A stretch of DNA of 64,000 nucleotides from Buxus sempervirens (taxonomy: Eukaryota > Streptophyta > Magnoliopsida > Buxales > Buxaceae). The stretch is from NCBI GenBank assembly GCA_947561395.2, contig OX387184.1:4464001-4528000 (forward strand), given 5' to 3'. This document shows positions 47,260 to 60,763 of the stretch, piece after piece. How positions within the stretch are numbered: the first letter of the stretch is position 1; the number at the start of each line of letters is the position of its first letter. A program made the position numbers and the translations under genes. The notes beneath the pieces were generated by a model. The model saw only the letters and a list, made by a program, of their open reading frames with translations, was not told the origin of the DNA and made no database searches.

Positions 47260-50200
47260 TTATGGCTTGGCTGCATTGTCACCTTCTGAAGCTTGAGAAA
47301 GATCAGAAGAAGATGATCCCTTCGTAGTTGGGATGTAAGACCATGCTAGGGCTGCAGTGCCCAGCGTAACCACAGCACCAATAGAAATCCAGAACCACTT
47401 CTGTCTTCCTTTCCTTCTTTGCCTATCACGTCTAGCCATATCTTCATGTAACAAATGGAAAACCACAAATTTAGAAGAGAGAACTGGTAAAATAAGCAAT
47501 TAAAACAAAATTTTAGTTGCATAATAGTTCTCATCCAGAGAGTAAACATATCACAACTATAAACAAAATCACATTTATACGCACCACTGCCTTATCAATC
47601 CATTCGATCAATCAATCCATAACCAAATGCCTTATCCCCAACGGTTTGGGTTGGCAATATGAATCATGTTCCTCTAACCCAACCCATGAAAGACCGTATC
47701 TTTGGTTAGTCTATGGTTAAAATTCACGTTTCTTTTTCTTCTTCCCATTGCCCTCTCAGATGTTTCACTGAGTTTGCTCTTACACTTTCTTGTAGCTACC
47801 TCCCTAATGTCTGCTTTACATGTACAAACTGTTCCAGCCTACCTTTCCTTTATCTGATCATGTATTTGGGCAATACTTAACCACTCTTGCATCTCAAAAG
47901 TAAATGTCAGACTCGCAGATAAAATAATGTTAACAGTGAATTGAAAATCAAAGATCCAAGATATGTTTACTCATAATTGTTTATCATTGAACAGGTTTGA
48001 CATTCACTGAACATTCAAAAATGAAGATCTACAATGATTTAAAGAACATATTGCATATGGCCTCACCCAAGAGATTTCATTGAATTGTCTAGATTGATTC
48101 ACAGGCAGTTGATGAGCAACACAGCATGAAGAAATCCATTTGGATGACAACCAAACAAAGCCTTGCATGATCCACAAAAAATGATAGAAATGATTTAGTC
48201 AAACAAGACCAGTTAATTCTCTTTTTGACATTGGTCTACTACACCAAACTCTCTTTTTGACCAGATACTATATTGGACTAAAAGGATGGAGTCTCTGGAT
48301 TCACGGGAAGGTAATGAACATATTAAACAAACACTTGTGCTATTCATGGACAAAGACTTTCCTCAGCGATCAGAAGAAGAGTAATCTGATGCAAGAAGCC
48401 AGCATGGTATGAACATAAATTCTAAATCATTAAAGCATGCTTTAGAAAGTAAGCACACATTTTAAAGTGGAAGGGATAGAAATGGCATTACAAGCCAAAA
48501 AGGAATGTGAAAATTATTTAAATCTTCAAAAATATTACAAATAAACATGATTAAATGCAGAAAGACATCTAAGAAAAATCTCTGCCAGAAAAAATAACAG
48601 GAAAACGAAAACCACTCTAATCAAGCTAAAAAATGATTACTGAAATAAGAGAAGAGAAGATGAACAAAACACTCACCAACAGCTTCTTGATTCCTCTGAC
48701 ACATCTCCCGATTCATGGCTTCGTAATAATGGAGTCTGTCACACAATCGAGCAATTTCAAAGTTTTTTGACTCAAGATGAGCTTCCATTTCCATCTCAAC
48801 CTCAGCCCTTGCAGATCCCCTCCCAACAGAATTGGACACAAACCGTGCAAGATACACTTGTCTAGAAAGTTCTTCTGCAGGATCATAATCTAGAGAGTCA
48901 TTATCTGTTATAATAGTTGGATCTCCAGGGAGTGTCAACCCTAAAAGTGACAATTGTTGCTGTATCCTCTTCCAATGTTTTCTCATGTTACTCAGGGATT
49001 CCTCTGCTTGCTTCCGCTTTTCTATCTCTGCCAATAAACTCAATCTTATCTCGCGCAGTTCAGCTTCAATATCACGAAGAGAGGGCTGTGAGCAACCCTC
49101 ACTAGATAGCTCTACAGCAAAGTAGAAACTCAAAATAAGTTTAACATGATTGCAACACACCAATGCAATAAAATATCGATTTAATGCGCATATATGAAGT
49201 TAAATATAGAACTAGCAAAAGTCTATGAGTCTTTGTATGTGTATTACCTGAGCCACAACATAAGCAAGATTCATGCATTCAATAAATTTATCAATACTCT
49301 GAAAGCTACAATAACCAAGAAAGCCTACACTGCAAATCTCATTTGCCATTGTTCGTGTTTAGAATGAAAAGCAGATAGGCACATCTTTATATGTCAAATC
49401 ATTCAGCACAGATGGAACAGTGTGCCATGTAGACTTGGGTACAAAAAGCTTGCCATCTATGAGAAGTTTCCAACATATTAGGTTATTGGCTCGGTAAATG
49501 CTCAATAGGTGCTTTCAGGACTCACAGAGCTGATTTAATCTTGGACTTATGAAGGGTCAATAATGAATAGGTTGATACATTCTTTGATGTATATCATATG
49601 AATTCTCATATAGCTCAATTGAGCTTCAAAAGAATCAAATACATTACCCTGAATATGGAGAAAATATCATATATCAAAAGAATTAAGAAATTGGCTCATA
49701 AACCAGCTCCTTTAGATGCCAAAATATGATTGGATCACTCAGTCTCATCTCAATTAATATAGGGAAGAGCTAGTCCGATACAACTAAAATGCCCCAAAAT
49801 ATTGGACCATATTATCACGATTTGACACTAAGTAAGAAGCATGCATCGGTAACTAATTCACCACTAAAAATTGTTTGAAAATAGATAACGCCAAGTCCAA
49901 GACGAAGCAAGCACCTTAAGAAGATATTTTAACGCCAAAGTTGATACATAAAACAGATGAAGCAAAGCACCATCATATCCAAGCAGCAAATTTGAGCCTT
50001 GTATTGAAAAAATTAGAAACAGGAGACACAATCAATCATGAGGATAGCAAAAATACATGATTTTAAATACCTTCCCAGGCGTCGTAAAAATCACCCATTG
50101 GTGTATTCATCTTCAAGGACCATTCAGCCCCACTATTATCCTCCACCTCAGTGCTACTAGTAACACTCATGGATTCTCGGGGATCAAAGAAATCTTCAGA

Positions 50201-50746
50201 TTCACAATCTCGCTCCGAACTGACTCCAACCAACTTGGACGAATTAAGCGTATCACTAGCACCCGCACCATCATCCAAATTAGTGCTCGCAAGCGTCGCA
50301 CCATGAAAACCGTTCTCCCCAACCTGCTCACGAGGGTTAGAACTGCTTGCGGTGACTGATACATCATCGGTTGAATCCACAACATCGCCATTTACTTTTC
50401 TCCCGTTCTCGTTACTCTTCTCTTCATCTGGTGCTGGTTGGTTTGAAGAGACACCATTCTGAGAAAACTTCTTGAGCAGACGTGGACCACGGCGTTTGTG
50501 ATTGATGATGTAAGGCGAGGGAGGGAAGGATGACGGAGAATCGGGCAGCGGCGTTGGCTCGGGAGTGGCGTACAGAGCTGGCGAAACCTGTGGCCAATGA
50601 ATTTTCTTCTCTATAGATGCAGATGAACGTGTCGTCTCCGTCTTTGAATGAGGGGGAGGAGGAGGAGGAGGAGGAGGTTTTGCCATTGCCTTTGGTGCGC
50701 CGGGTTCTAACAACCTATCTAACGTGATCGCTGTAAACGTCGGCAT
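47260..50746 (-). CDS. Unrecognised coiled-coil, tail-anchored membrane protein (3 exons)
   Basis: Minus-strand exons 50071-50746, 48677-49111 and 47260-47441 join in frame to 430 residues. Residues 1-20 (MPTFTAITLDRLLEPGAPKA) precede nine prolines (24-32) and a long serine- and acid-rich, probably disordered region up to about 235. A coiled coil follows (roughly 236-290; DIEAELREIRLSLLAEIEKR) and then a second helical segment (AEVEMEMEAHLESKNFEIAR). Near the end a basic stretch (RRDRQRRKGRQK) leads to one hydrophobic helix, residues 386-408 (WFWISIGAVVTLGTAALAWS), and a short polar tail. This arrangement is that of a tail-anchored protein facing the cytosol. I do not know the function. The codon structure and splice sites look normal. 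Confidence 0.85.
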
Positions 50747-51250
50747 GGCTTTGCACGATCAAATGGTTGGCTTAATATCCAAAACATTCATTTAATCCAT
50801 CAGAATCCCTATCCAATCAACGCTGAGACAGCCAAAACCCTAGCTTCTTAACTCCCTTTGATATCAGCTTCAATCAAATCTCAAACCCCAGAATCCAAAT
50901 CCGTAAGCAGAGAACATCGAGCATCTCCTCTGCGCCGTCTTACACAAACGAATTGAACCATACATAATCTTGAAACAAAGAAGGGGAAAAGATTTCCCAA
51001 ATCCAGAAACCTGGGAAAGAGCCGTAGCTGGAAACTAATTCAGACCCAGAACCCTATATAGCGGAGACGAAGCCCAACGAAACCCTAATATCAAAGCGTC
51101 AAATCAGAATAACGACATTTAAAAAAAGGGAGAGCAGGGAAACGGTTCCAAGAGAAAAGCAGCTGCGGGGCTCAGCGTTTGAATCGAGAGCGTTTCACAT
51201 TGTGTCAGTCTGTGGTGCAAGAGTAAAACGCACGGATGGATGCCATGTCA
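50747..51250 (-). promoter_or_regulatory. 5' leader and promoter of the tail-anchored protein gene
   Basis: GC-moderate DNA upstream of the ATG on the minus strand. A CTATATAG-like TATA element is at about 51055-51062, roughly 310 bp before the start codon. Part of the interval may be a leader intron. Confidence 0.4.
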
Positions 51251-53560
51251 GGAGGGGCCCACACATCTAGAATCTATCCAACCGTTGGTTGGTTTTACGG
51301 AACCACTGGAGTTTTGGTTCGAGAAGAAATGCTTTCGTTTGAATCTTTGGGACAAAATCGTGGTGGGTTGATAATAATAAACTAATAAGGAAGCACAAGT
51401 ATTTTATTATTATTATTAGCTGAGAATCTGAGATGGAGAAAATTCAGCTCCTTCTTCAACCGCACATTTTGGAAAGCTTTGAAATCAAAATTTGAATAAT
51501 ACAACGAATCTTTGAATATTATGCGGCCAAGGATCATCCTACAGGTCATATAGGTAAGCCAGTACCACAGCCGTCTGATATGCCACGTGTTCAGTTGGAG
51601 ATGTGGAGATATTTAGGACAGTAGGACCGGCTCCTTAACGACCATAACTTGGTGGAAAAGGAAATCCGCGTCATCTTGAAGAGGAGTGGAGGGAAGAGGA
51701 AATGGGCATAATGGGCACGATGAGGTGTGAGGGTAAGATATCACGACGCAACGAGTAAATCCTCCGTCACACACGAAACTGCCCTTCTCCGTCAAGTTCT
51801 AGAAATTGAGGTTGTCGTGGAGGATGCATGTGCCAATGTGTAGCAGAAAAGACTCCGACCATGAGAACTGTGGTCAATGGTCCTGTGGATTTGATAGAGA
51901 CTTTGAAGGGCCAGAGGTGCTACAATCAAATTTCCATACAAGGGAGACTAAAACCTCAACGATTATACCCTTCACTGACAAGATTCATTGCACTCTTGTT
52001 GTGGTTTGATGACGGTTCAATTCCTCCAATTTAGACAGGGTTGATTGGTAAGTATAGCTTAATCCAAACATTCTACAGTTAAGAGGAAGCCACAATGGTC
52101 ACGCCCAGCAAGGGTTGGCCACGGTTCCTTCCCTTTTTTTCATACCAAAATTTAAAGAAAAAAAAATGTGTGAAAAAAGAGGATCATAATTAACTCTCTA
52201 CGAGTTGTGTTTATCAAGTTGAATCCGTGGCTAAATAGTAAAAACTTAAAATTCTGTGACACTAATAGAGAGTTTTTTTATGTTGGAACTTCCGTGATTT
52301 GGACACGGAATTTTTTTATTAAAGGAAGGTTTGGAAGGTGAAGAGTTACTGTGGTAATCGAATACAAAGTCTGTCCAAAGCATGTACTCCATATATGGGG
52401 GATTGTTCTTAATTTTCTTCCGCGTTAGTCTTCGTAACGAACGCATGTCTTCAGTAAAGGAAGGTGGCGGTCAAAGGAAGATCCTTTGATAGAGGAGAGG
52501 AGACCCTTTCAAATCCAACTAAGATGAGGGACCTTCCCCTTAAATAACTGGTTTCCTCAACTCAGCTTTACAAATGTGCGCTGCGTAACACCCAAGCAAA
52601 CGAGAAATATAACAATAAGCTTACAAGGCAGTAGCAACTCGTTGAGTTAATTGTTATTCTGAAATTTTCTCGTCCGCGTGGGAAAGAACAACTAAATAAT
52701 AGGAATCAGTGCCGAAAAGGAAACACGTGTGCCGTTCGACAGGGTATAGGTTTCTGTTCTGGTAGTTCATGCACCTGGAAGTAAGAACTTTGCAGATGCG
52801 ACAAATGTCCTCTGGGAAAACCGAATTGATCAAATTCCAATAGCACAAAATGAAAAACGTGAGGAGTTGAGATTAGTGGCCATGATTTCATTTCAGCGGC
52901 GAAGCCCATTCGCGTTGGAGGTGAGTGACCCGCGAGAACTCATTAATCCGGACGCTGGGACAACCCATCCTCTGCTCCAGTTCAATAGTTGAGGACCTTG
53001 AGAGCCTATAGTTCTGCAATGTTATCTTCGTCCAAGAAGCAGATACCTCCCAAGAAAGAATGGATTCCCCTGTCACCAGCAACAAAAGAGACTCAAAAAC
53101 AAGCGATGAGAAAACCACAGTGATCATTGTTTTACTAACAATGGATGAAAAGAGATGTTTCTGACCCACGGCCAAGTGATACTGCTGGAAATTACCTCAT
53201 GAAGAAGTGGGAATGCAGAAAATTAGTGGAACACTTTTGGACCTTCTCAGCTGCCATATGAAAGAAACATATAGATTTAGAAACTCTTCACTACATGACC
53301 CATCCAGAAAATCAACCACTTTGGTGGGGAGAGAAACCAAGGCATCTACAGGGATAATACGTTCCATAAGTATGGGCCATCGAAAATCCCAACCACGGAA
53401 TCTCAATCTAATTCTCATTGACTGCAAAAATATCTCATCATATCCATGTTAAAGATCAACCTTGTCTGCAACTGCATTTAGAATTTTCTGGCGATTTCTA
53501 CTCACTGCATGTTCATGGAATTACAATTATGTCCTTGGCATACAGTGCACAGCTGGGGTC
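51251..53560. other. Intergenic and PCH1 3' flank
   Basis: No convincing gene. Several minus-strand open frames (for example 52888-53175, with a hydrophobic stretch VVFSSLVFESLLLLVTG) lack family features and splice context. They may be part of a PCH1 3' UTR or of downstream noncoding DNA. Confidence 0.4.
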
Positions 53561-56500
53561 TCAATTCCAAACTACATAAGATCCTGTTTTCCTCAGCTCA
53601 CATGGACGGAAATTGTTCATGACCTTCCCCATCAATGCCATAGCAGCAATGCTCGGGAACTTCTTCCTTTGAAGCTCATCTAGTGTGACTTTGGACTTTC
53701 GTGGCTCACAAACCACCTCATCTTCTGGCTTCATCTGCAGAGATTCAGATCGATTGTGACACAATCTTTGAATCCAAGAATGTGACAAGGTTATTTCTTG
53801 ACCTTCTTTCACATGGTCCGTGGCAAATGACTGTCTGTTACTTAAAAAAGTCAGAGTTCGGTCCATCTGTCCCAAACGAAGACGATTACCAGACGTGGGT
53901 TCTGAGCTAGTTTTGTAACTCATAATTTTTGCAAACCCATTTACCTTTTTCCTGGTTGATGCTTCTCCCATTTTTAAACTCTTGGTCCCATGACCAAAAG
54001 AATGCGAAGAACACTTCAGGCGCTTAACCCATCTACTGCTTGGTTCTGGATCTAGAAATTCTTCTCGCTGTAGAGTGCTGGTGTTTGAATTCACTGGTGG
54101 TTCAGCATGCAAGATGACGTGTTCCACATCTAAACTCTCAGTTTTAGATGTGCTTAGTTCCCTTTTATCAATCAAGCCCGTTGCATCTGAGAAGGAAGGA
54201 AGATCTTGGTTTTTATTAGTATCAGCCACTGCCCATCTGTTTGCAACTTTTTCTATTGATGAAGTCAATGTTGCTTGAAATTTTTCTCGATTTTGGGCCC
54301 CAATGAGATCCTACAATATTTGCAGTTAGCATTGATTAGCACAGTTGTTTACCCATTAAGCAGGTGAAATCTTGATTTGCAGCAGCTTTGGATGATTCAA
54401 TCACTAGGTACGTAGAAAACATAGTCAGAGGCATAGGACAGCATTTAAACAGTGTATGAAGTATCAATCACACACTGATGCTAATAGCTTAATATGCTAA
54501 AATGTCACATAGATTATCTCATACTTCAAGAGAGTTTATATGTACAAGTATTCAATATTTATAATTTGTACTCCGGCAAGCCTGTAGCCTTGAAAAATGC
54601 AGTACGAAGGCCTACAATCAATCGAATAAATGAAGATACATCTAAATGAATGATGGAATATATCAAAAGAAAGGGTAACCTGTCACAGGTGTCTACCAGA
54701 AGAGGGTCAGGGTAAAAAAGTTTCAACTATCCATTAAAAAAGATCTCAATGTATTAACAAAATGTAAAGCAGGGATAGCTATCCCCAGGTCATCACCCTG
54801 GTCTAGACAGTTGTATTGTAGTCAGAGAGAAAAACAGCATAGAAGTCTTCCTCCAAGATTCAAATTGAACAAACACATGTATAAAATTTGAAGGTCAAAA
54901 ATAAAATAACTCTACCTTCAATAAATTACTCAAAGATGGGTAGATAAAATCATAAAATCAGAAAGGAATGGATTCCACGTAACTTTCCATTACATGTAAC
55001 GTCAACAAGAAGTTGAATCCCAAAGGTCTTTAATGTTGTTGTCAACTAAACAGCATGAATCCTGGACAATTTCCAACTTATACTCAAGATCACATAACCT
55101 TATGACTAAATTAATGACCATGAAACAAATTTCACGCACTGAATAGGCCCATTTTAATTGCTATGATTATTCATGGACTATATTCTCATTCTTTTCAATC
55201 TATTGGATGCCCAAATATCTGGAAAGATGAATCAATTGTTTTCATTGCTTTCGGCCATTATTTATATTTATCTGTTGATGGAGATTTCACTATTCTTCAA
55301 TATTTACTGTGAAAGATTACACTATAAAAATTTAAGATAAGTATATTATTGATATAAGGAAATTTTTGGCTCCCTTATAAAAGGGAAATGTTGCAAAAAA
55401 AATTTTGGTAATTTTAAAACCATGCTCCCAACATCAATATTGGTTTAATAGAGGGATAATGAAAGTATTTTTAAAAAAAACAATTGTCTTCAATTTTAAC
55501 ATTATTTCACTATTCAATGATATTTCTCGTGAAAAGCTTCACTGGAAAATTTTAAGATAAGGGGAATTTTTTGGCACCATTCCTGAAGGAAAGCTTCGTC
55601 AAATTTTGGGGAATTTACAACCACATTTCCAGCATCCATAATGATTTAACTGGAAGGATACTTATATTAAAAACAAAAAATTGCAGGAAAAAAGGGAAGA
55701 CTTAATACAGGATGGAAATCTGAGGCAATTAAATATTACACTTTCAGAAAAAGAAATGAAAATTCAGTATGCAAGACCTCTGAAGTACAGTACTTGAGAA
55801 TAACTACATAATTTATAATGGTGCAGGGGTCAACAGTACCTTATTTGGTAAGGAAGAGGCTATTCCTGCAAAACAAGTCAGTATGCAAGACCTCTGAAGT
55901 ACAGTACTTGAGAATAACTACATAATTTATAATGGTGCAGGGGTCAACAGTACCTTATTTGGTAAGGAAGAGGCTATTCCTGCAAAACAAGGAAGGGAAG
56001 GAACCTATTAGATTTGGAAAATGCAAGCTCACAAGTATTATGTCAAAGAACCTTAGCATTACTTTAAATGTGTTCAAGCTAAACTCTGAAAATAAAAAGT
56101 ATAGTGGTGTATGTACCCCGAAGATTTTTCTTCTCATGAATGATGCCAATGTCCAGAGTATCAGTTTCAGCTGATGATTCACTCATCAGATGTAGTGAAC
56201 AGGTCTTGAAACCCCTGGCCTCCTTCCCTATATCATTCATGGATTTCCCAGGATGTTGATGTTTTGCCCCTAAATCACCATTAAAACTAATTTTTGAAAG
56301 CAAGCTGGGCAGTCTACTAAACGAATTTTCCTTGAGATTGGTGTGAAGTGTTGATTCTTCGATTACATGTCCTCCATTAAAGAAGTTAATGTCAGTCTTC
56401 TTAGTCATCAACTTGTGCTGAGTTTTCTGAGGAGGTTCCAGATGAGCACCAGTTTCTCCCTCCACAAAATCTACAGCACTGGAAAATCTCATGGTTTCCA

Positions 56501-57671
56501 TATCATGGACAGAACATGCTGGGATTTTTGTTAGTGAATGACATCCTCGTTTTAAACCATCTTGGTTAAAATCCTTGGTATGACTGCTCTGGCCTGGAAA
56601 GAATTGAAGCCCAGAAAAACTTTGGAGCTTCACATTCTGTTCTCCAACCAAAGTTGGGAAGTTATAGTTGCTTGTTGAAGGATCATGCAGTAAGTCCCCA
56701 TCAGTCTGCCCAAAATACAAAGCTCCACATTTCCTAGCACTTAAATGGCTATCTATGTTCTTTTCATAAGCAAATAATGTAGAACAGTTACAAGTATTAA
56801 CATGACAATGTCCAAAGCGAGCAAAGCTTGAGTTTGTGATGTGCTCTTTTGATGCAATCCCAGGGCTTAATTGATAAAATTTGTCATGTCTTTGCATGAT
56901 CAATGGCACTAATGAAGTTGACGCTGAAAGATTATCCTTGAAAAACCTTGAAACTGGCAAGCTGCTCTTTTCAAGAGATATATGGGATTTCATCCACTTA
57001 TCAAGAGCTAATGATGTTCCTTCAGGCGGAAAACAACACTCTCTTGATGGATACTCTATCTCACAGGAACTTAGTGGAAGTAACCCTGGGGCAAAATCCG
57101 GCATGTTTGTTCCTACAGCAGTAGTAATTCGACCAGAGTTTTCATCCTTATGCAATTTAAATTCATGATTTCCATTGATAGATAAACCTTCTTTTGAAGC
57201 CAAAGCACCATCTTTAATTCGGTCAACATTGAACATTTGAAATGGTGGCACAGTTGGTGTGTGTTGCCTTGCATTTTTTGAGTTGACAGCAAGAATCTGA
57301 TTCATGAATTCAAATCTTCTTGCTTTGTTCACTGCTCCTTTTCCTTCGGCAGGCTGGGAAATATCAGATGCTATTTCTAGCCTTTGTTCCCCTATCCGGG
57401 CATTGCTACATTCAGAAGAATTATCTGGACTTTTGTTCACATCTAATCGTGTGACCACCCTAGATTTATTGATTGGAACAAGCATGGCATCTTTATCAGT
57501 ACAATGATCATCCCTGCTCTCATCATGAAGAAAATGATGGTTATGGACTTGTGGTGTTGACTTATAGCTCGCTTGCATCCAACGGGCCATCCACACAGAT
57601 TGGCAAGGATGCTTAGACTCCCTAGCTTTTGGAACATCATGATAACAAGTCCTCATACTACGATCAGACAT
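53561..57671 (-). CDS. PCH1: PCH1-like photoperiodic growth regulator (annotated elsewhere as F-box protein At2g16365)
   Basis: Minus-strand exons 56117-57671, a 26-nt microexon (55954-55979 or its twin 55840-55865) and 53561-54310 sum to 2331 nt, 776 residues, exactly in frame. In Arabidopsis PCH1 binds and stabilises phytochrome B photobodies in the nucleus, limiting growth in long nights. Seen: an amino-terminal block with CQSVWMARWMQASYKSTPQV, a long low-complexity middle, and a conserved end with SSRWVKRLKCSS, HSWIQRLC, LDELQRKKFPSIAAMALMGK and SYVVWN. No F-box is visible; that label is historical. The start MSDRSMRT at 57671 is chosen because the upstream ATG at 57716 probably lies in the leader. 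The microexon lies in a tandem duplication. The assignment rests on recalled family features. Confidence 0.75.
54311..55839 (-). other. PCH1 intron between microexon and last exon
   Basis: About 1.5 kb of AT-rich intron, ending at the acceptor ATTGTAG before the last exon. A diverged pair of about 130-bp segments (near 55280-55470 and 55500-55670, both with TTTTAAGATAAG and CATCAATA-like words) suggests an old internal duplication. No exon is seen. Confidence 0.55.
55765..55992 (-). repeat. Perfect 114-bp tandem duplication containing the PCH1 microexon
   Basis: Copies 55765-55878 and 55879-55992 differ only at the last base. Each includes a full microexon with acceptor (GTTTTGCAG) and donor (GTACTG): 55840-55865 and 55954-55979, encoding GIASSLPNK in context. 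One copy gives the open frame; zero or two copies shift it (1555+0+750 or 1555+52+750 nt are not multiples of three). Confidence 0.92.
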
Positions 57672-58060
57672 GACAACTTGGTATATTGAACCAATTTTTG
57701 GGAAACAAACAAGCACCCTTTGAAACCAATCGTTAGTTCATAATTTGCTGCCCAAAATGCAATGTTCAGTTCAGACTTTCATCAAGGATGTCACCATTCT
57801 ACATTGCTGTATAACAGATCAGTCGTCAAAAAAGGTTCTCAACCTACAACAATTGGAATTTAACATTACTTGATTACAGGAACAAGATAAGAAACCATCT
57901 GCAATTATCACATAACATTAAATAGCCGATGAATAATGGCACACAGCACTAAGCTCCTCTCTGCTGATTGCAGAAACAAAATAAACAATGACATTGGACC
58001 ATAATTTTCAGTAACTAAAGGTTAGATGTGGTCAGTTAAACCATTCCACTGAAGTGGTTT

Positions 58061-60758
58061 TGTAAGGACCTGAAATTTCTTTTTTGAATTTTGACCAAGG
58101 TCAACATTTGACCGGTCAAAGTCTTTCATCTTTGCTTTTGCTTGGTGCTAAACACATAACTCCCTACCTACACACACACCCAATCAAACCATTTAAAACC
58201 CTAACCTTTCACAACACATCACATCCTCTTTTTCACTTTTCTTTTCTCTTAGCCGCCACATCCACTCTCTCTTACGTTTAGCCCTCTATTCCTCTCCATT
58301 TCACTCACTCTCTCTTCCTCTCACATCTCTTCCTCATATGCTTACCTCCATTTCACTCACATCTCTCTTCCTCTCATGTTTTATTTTGTTCTTGGGATTA
58401 AAAGAATGATGGAAATGACAAAAAGAGAGGATGCATGTAATCCAAAGGTTTCATACAAGTAAGTGGGATTAATCCAACTTATATGATTATGTGCATATTT
58501 CCTTTAAATCTGGTTTGTTTTGTTTTCCATGGGTATAATGACGGAGAACCACACAATTTTTATGGAATGAAAATCATGATAATTTTTGGTGAAACTAGTG
58601 TTCATATTCATTACCTTTTTATCATTTAAAAACACCATGGGGAAATGTTTTGTTGTTATGTGAATATGTATGTATTGATGATTTCTAAATTTTTTAGATA
58701 TTCGAATTTTAGGGATATGCAGATTTATGTTTTAAAAATTGGTAGTGGTTATATGCGAATTGTTTTATTGGTTTGAATGGGGTTGACGTATGCCTCTTTT
58801 CACTTTGTTGGTTATATGCAGATTTGTATTGGTTGATTGGACTTGATCACTTTTACACAATTTTTATATTGATTTCAAATTTGTGTGGGTACGTTGTGCA
58901 ATTTCCATGCATGAGGGTTGAAGGTTTAGGTATGTTAAAGAAATGTACAATGGTAAGGTACTCTCAACAAAAGAAAAGTAGGATGGCATCATCCTTCTTT
59001 ATGCATTGGTAGTACAAGTATAATAAATAAGATGGATTTTGGTACGGGTGCTATAAGAGAATAAAAGAGAGAGTGGTGAATAGGCTTAGCATACTTTATA
59101 AGTCTACAACCCCTATAAAGACTAGGCAATGAATTCTTTGACTTGCTTTTGTATAAAAAGGAATTTAAATAAAGAAAGAGAGAATTGGGTTGTCAATTTT
59201 TATTTATTGTTTAGGTGAGATTGAAGAGAGAGAACGTAGAGAGGGAAAATGAGAAAGAGAATTAAATGAGTAAATGGGTTGGCTATTTTGTTTTAGGTAA
59301 GGTGGAAGAGAGATAAAGAGATGGGGTTGGCTATTTTGTCTTTTAGTTAAGGTGGAAGAGGGAGAAAGAGATAGGGTTGTTTCTTGTACCATAACATAAG
59401 CATACACCCTATTGTTGTTTATATATTTGAAATTATATGAATTGGTGGAATGTTTAATAATTGTTGAAATTAAATCAAAGCATGGCATGTTGAGTTGGTA
59501 GTTGTTAATGAGACATGATTATATGGATATTAGTATTACTAGTATCTTGATACTAGCCTAGTACCCAACACCAAGTATTGTTGGGAGATATAATTTTTGT
59601 ACTGTTGGCACAAGTTGCTAGTTCCGTACCCAGCATTTTGAGATGTCTGGGATGATGATTAAATTGTACTGCTAGCCACGCTAGTTCAGTACCCGGTGTG
59701 TGATTAACCACTGGGATGATTGTGATGCGATTGTACTGCTAGTGGCAAGGGTTCACTAGTCCAGTACCCAATATGAAGACTGGTAGACACATATATGATG
59801 GTACTTCTAGTTGTGAGGCCACACACTAGTTAAGTAGTCTATCAGGGACGTTCTATTGGGAGTGTGTTTACTGCTAGTCTATACTAGTTCAGTACCCAGT
59901 GAGGGACGCCCACTGGAAGAGGATATTGAGAAGATTGTACTGTTAGCAGACATAATGCTAATTCAGTACCCAGCGTGACCTAGATGTCTACTAGGATGTG
60001 AGGATGATACTTGGTGGTTAATATTTCTTTACATTCGGTTACTTTTATTTTGTTATTTATATTTCTGTAAGGTATATGTCCATAAAAATTACAGGTAAGT
60101 ATTTCTAACACTTAGATTAAGATTTATTTATTGTTTCTTTTTATCATGATTAATTTGTTGTTCTCATGTTAGAGTTCATGATCCCTTATGTTTAATATTG
60201 TTAATATTAAAATATATATGTAAATATGTTATGAACCCAACTTAGGAAAACCCTACATATTTAATGATAATATATTAAATATCAATTTGGTGTACATATA
60301 TTATTTAAATAAGGAATATTATGCATATTCTCATACGGGGTGTATTAACCTCACTTACTGGGTTTCGTTGAGACTCACCCCTTATATTTTCACAGGAAAC
60401 CTGCAATCTTGAGATAATGAAATATGGTGACGGGATGGTGATTAGAATGATGAACATGTTGTCTGAAATGTTATTGCTTTGGCAAAGATCTTTGATGTTG
60501 ATGTATTTTATGAGCCATTGGGGTTCAAGAATTGTAATTGGATGTATGTGGATAAGCCATGGTTCGGGCTGGTTCAATTTTGATTTTAATTGTTATATTG
60601 GTTTAAATTCCGCTTTAACTCTGATTGAAGAAGTATTAAGTGAAATTTTCAAGTATTTATTGGGAAATAAATGCATTTTCGGATTCGCTTACGAGCAAGG
60701 TTACGCTCGGTACTACTCATGCATAGTAAGTCGTGAGGTGAGGATTTAGGGCGTGACA
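58061..60758 (+). mobile_element. Solo LTR copy E, 2.7 kb, upstream of PCH1
   Basis: It starts TGTAAGGACCTG and ends GGGCGTGACA, flanked by GGTTT on both sides (58056-58060 and 60759-60763). No internal retrotransposon sequence is present. It is from a different family than copies A-D. An internal repeat array lies at 59550-59990. It sits about 390 bp upstream of the PCH1 start, probably in a leader intron or the promoter. Confidence 0.85.
59550..59990 (+). repeat. Array of about six diverged 70-90 bp hairpin repeats in LTR E
   Basis: Each unit has GTACTGCTAG or a variant, then CTAGTTCAGTACCCAGTG or a variant. GTACTG pairs with CAGTAC, so every unit can fold into a short hairpin. Unit lengths vary. 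No open frame. Confidence 0.75.
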
Positions 60759-60763
60759 GGTTT

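Noticed and set aside
52888-53175. 95-codon minus-strand frame with a hydrophobic start
   Set aside because: No family resemblance and no splice partners; more likely the PCH1 3' flank.
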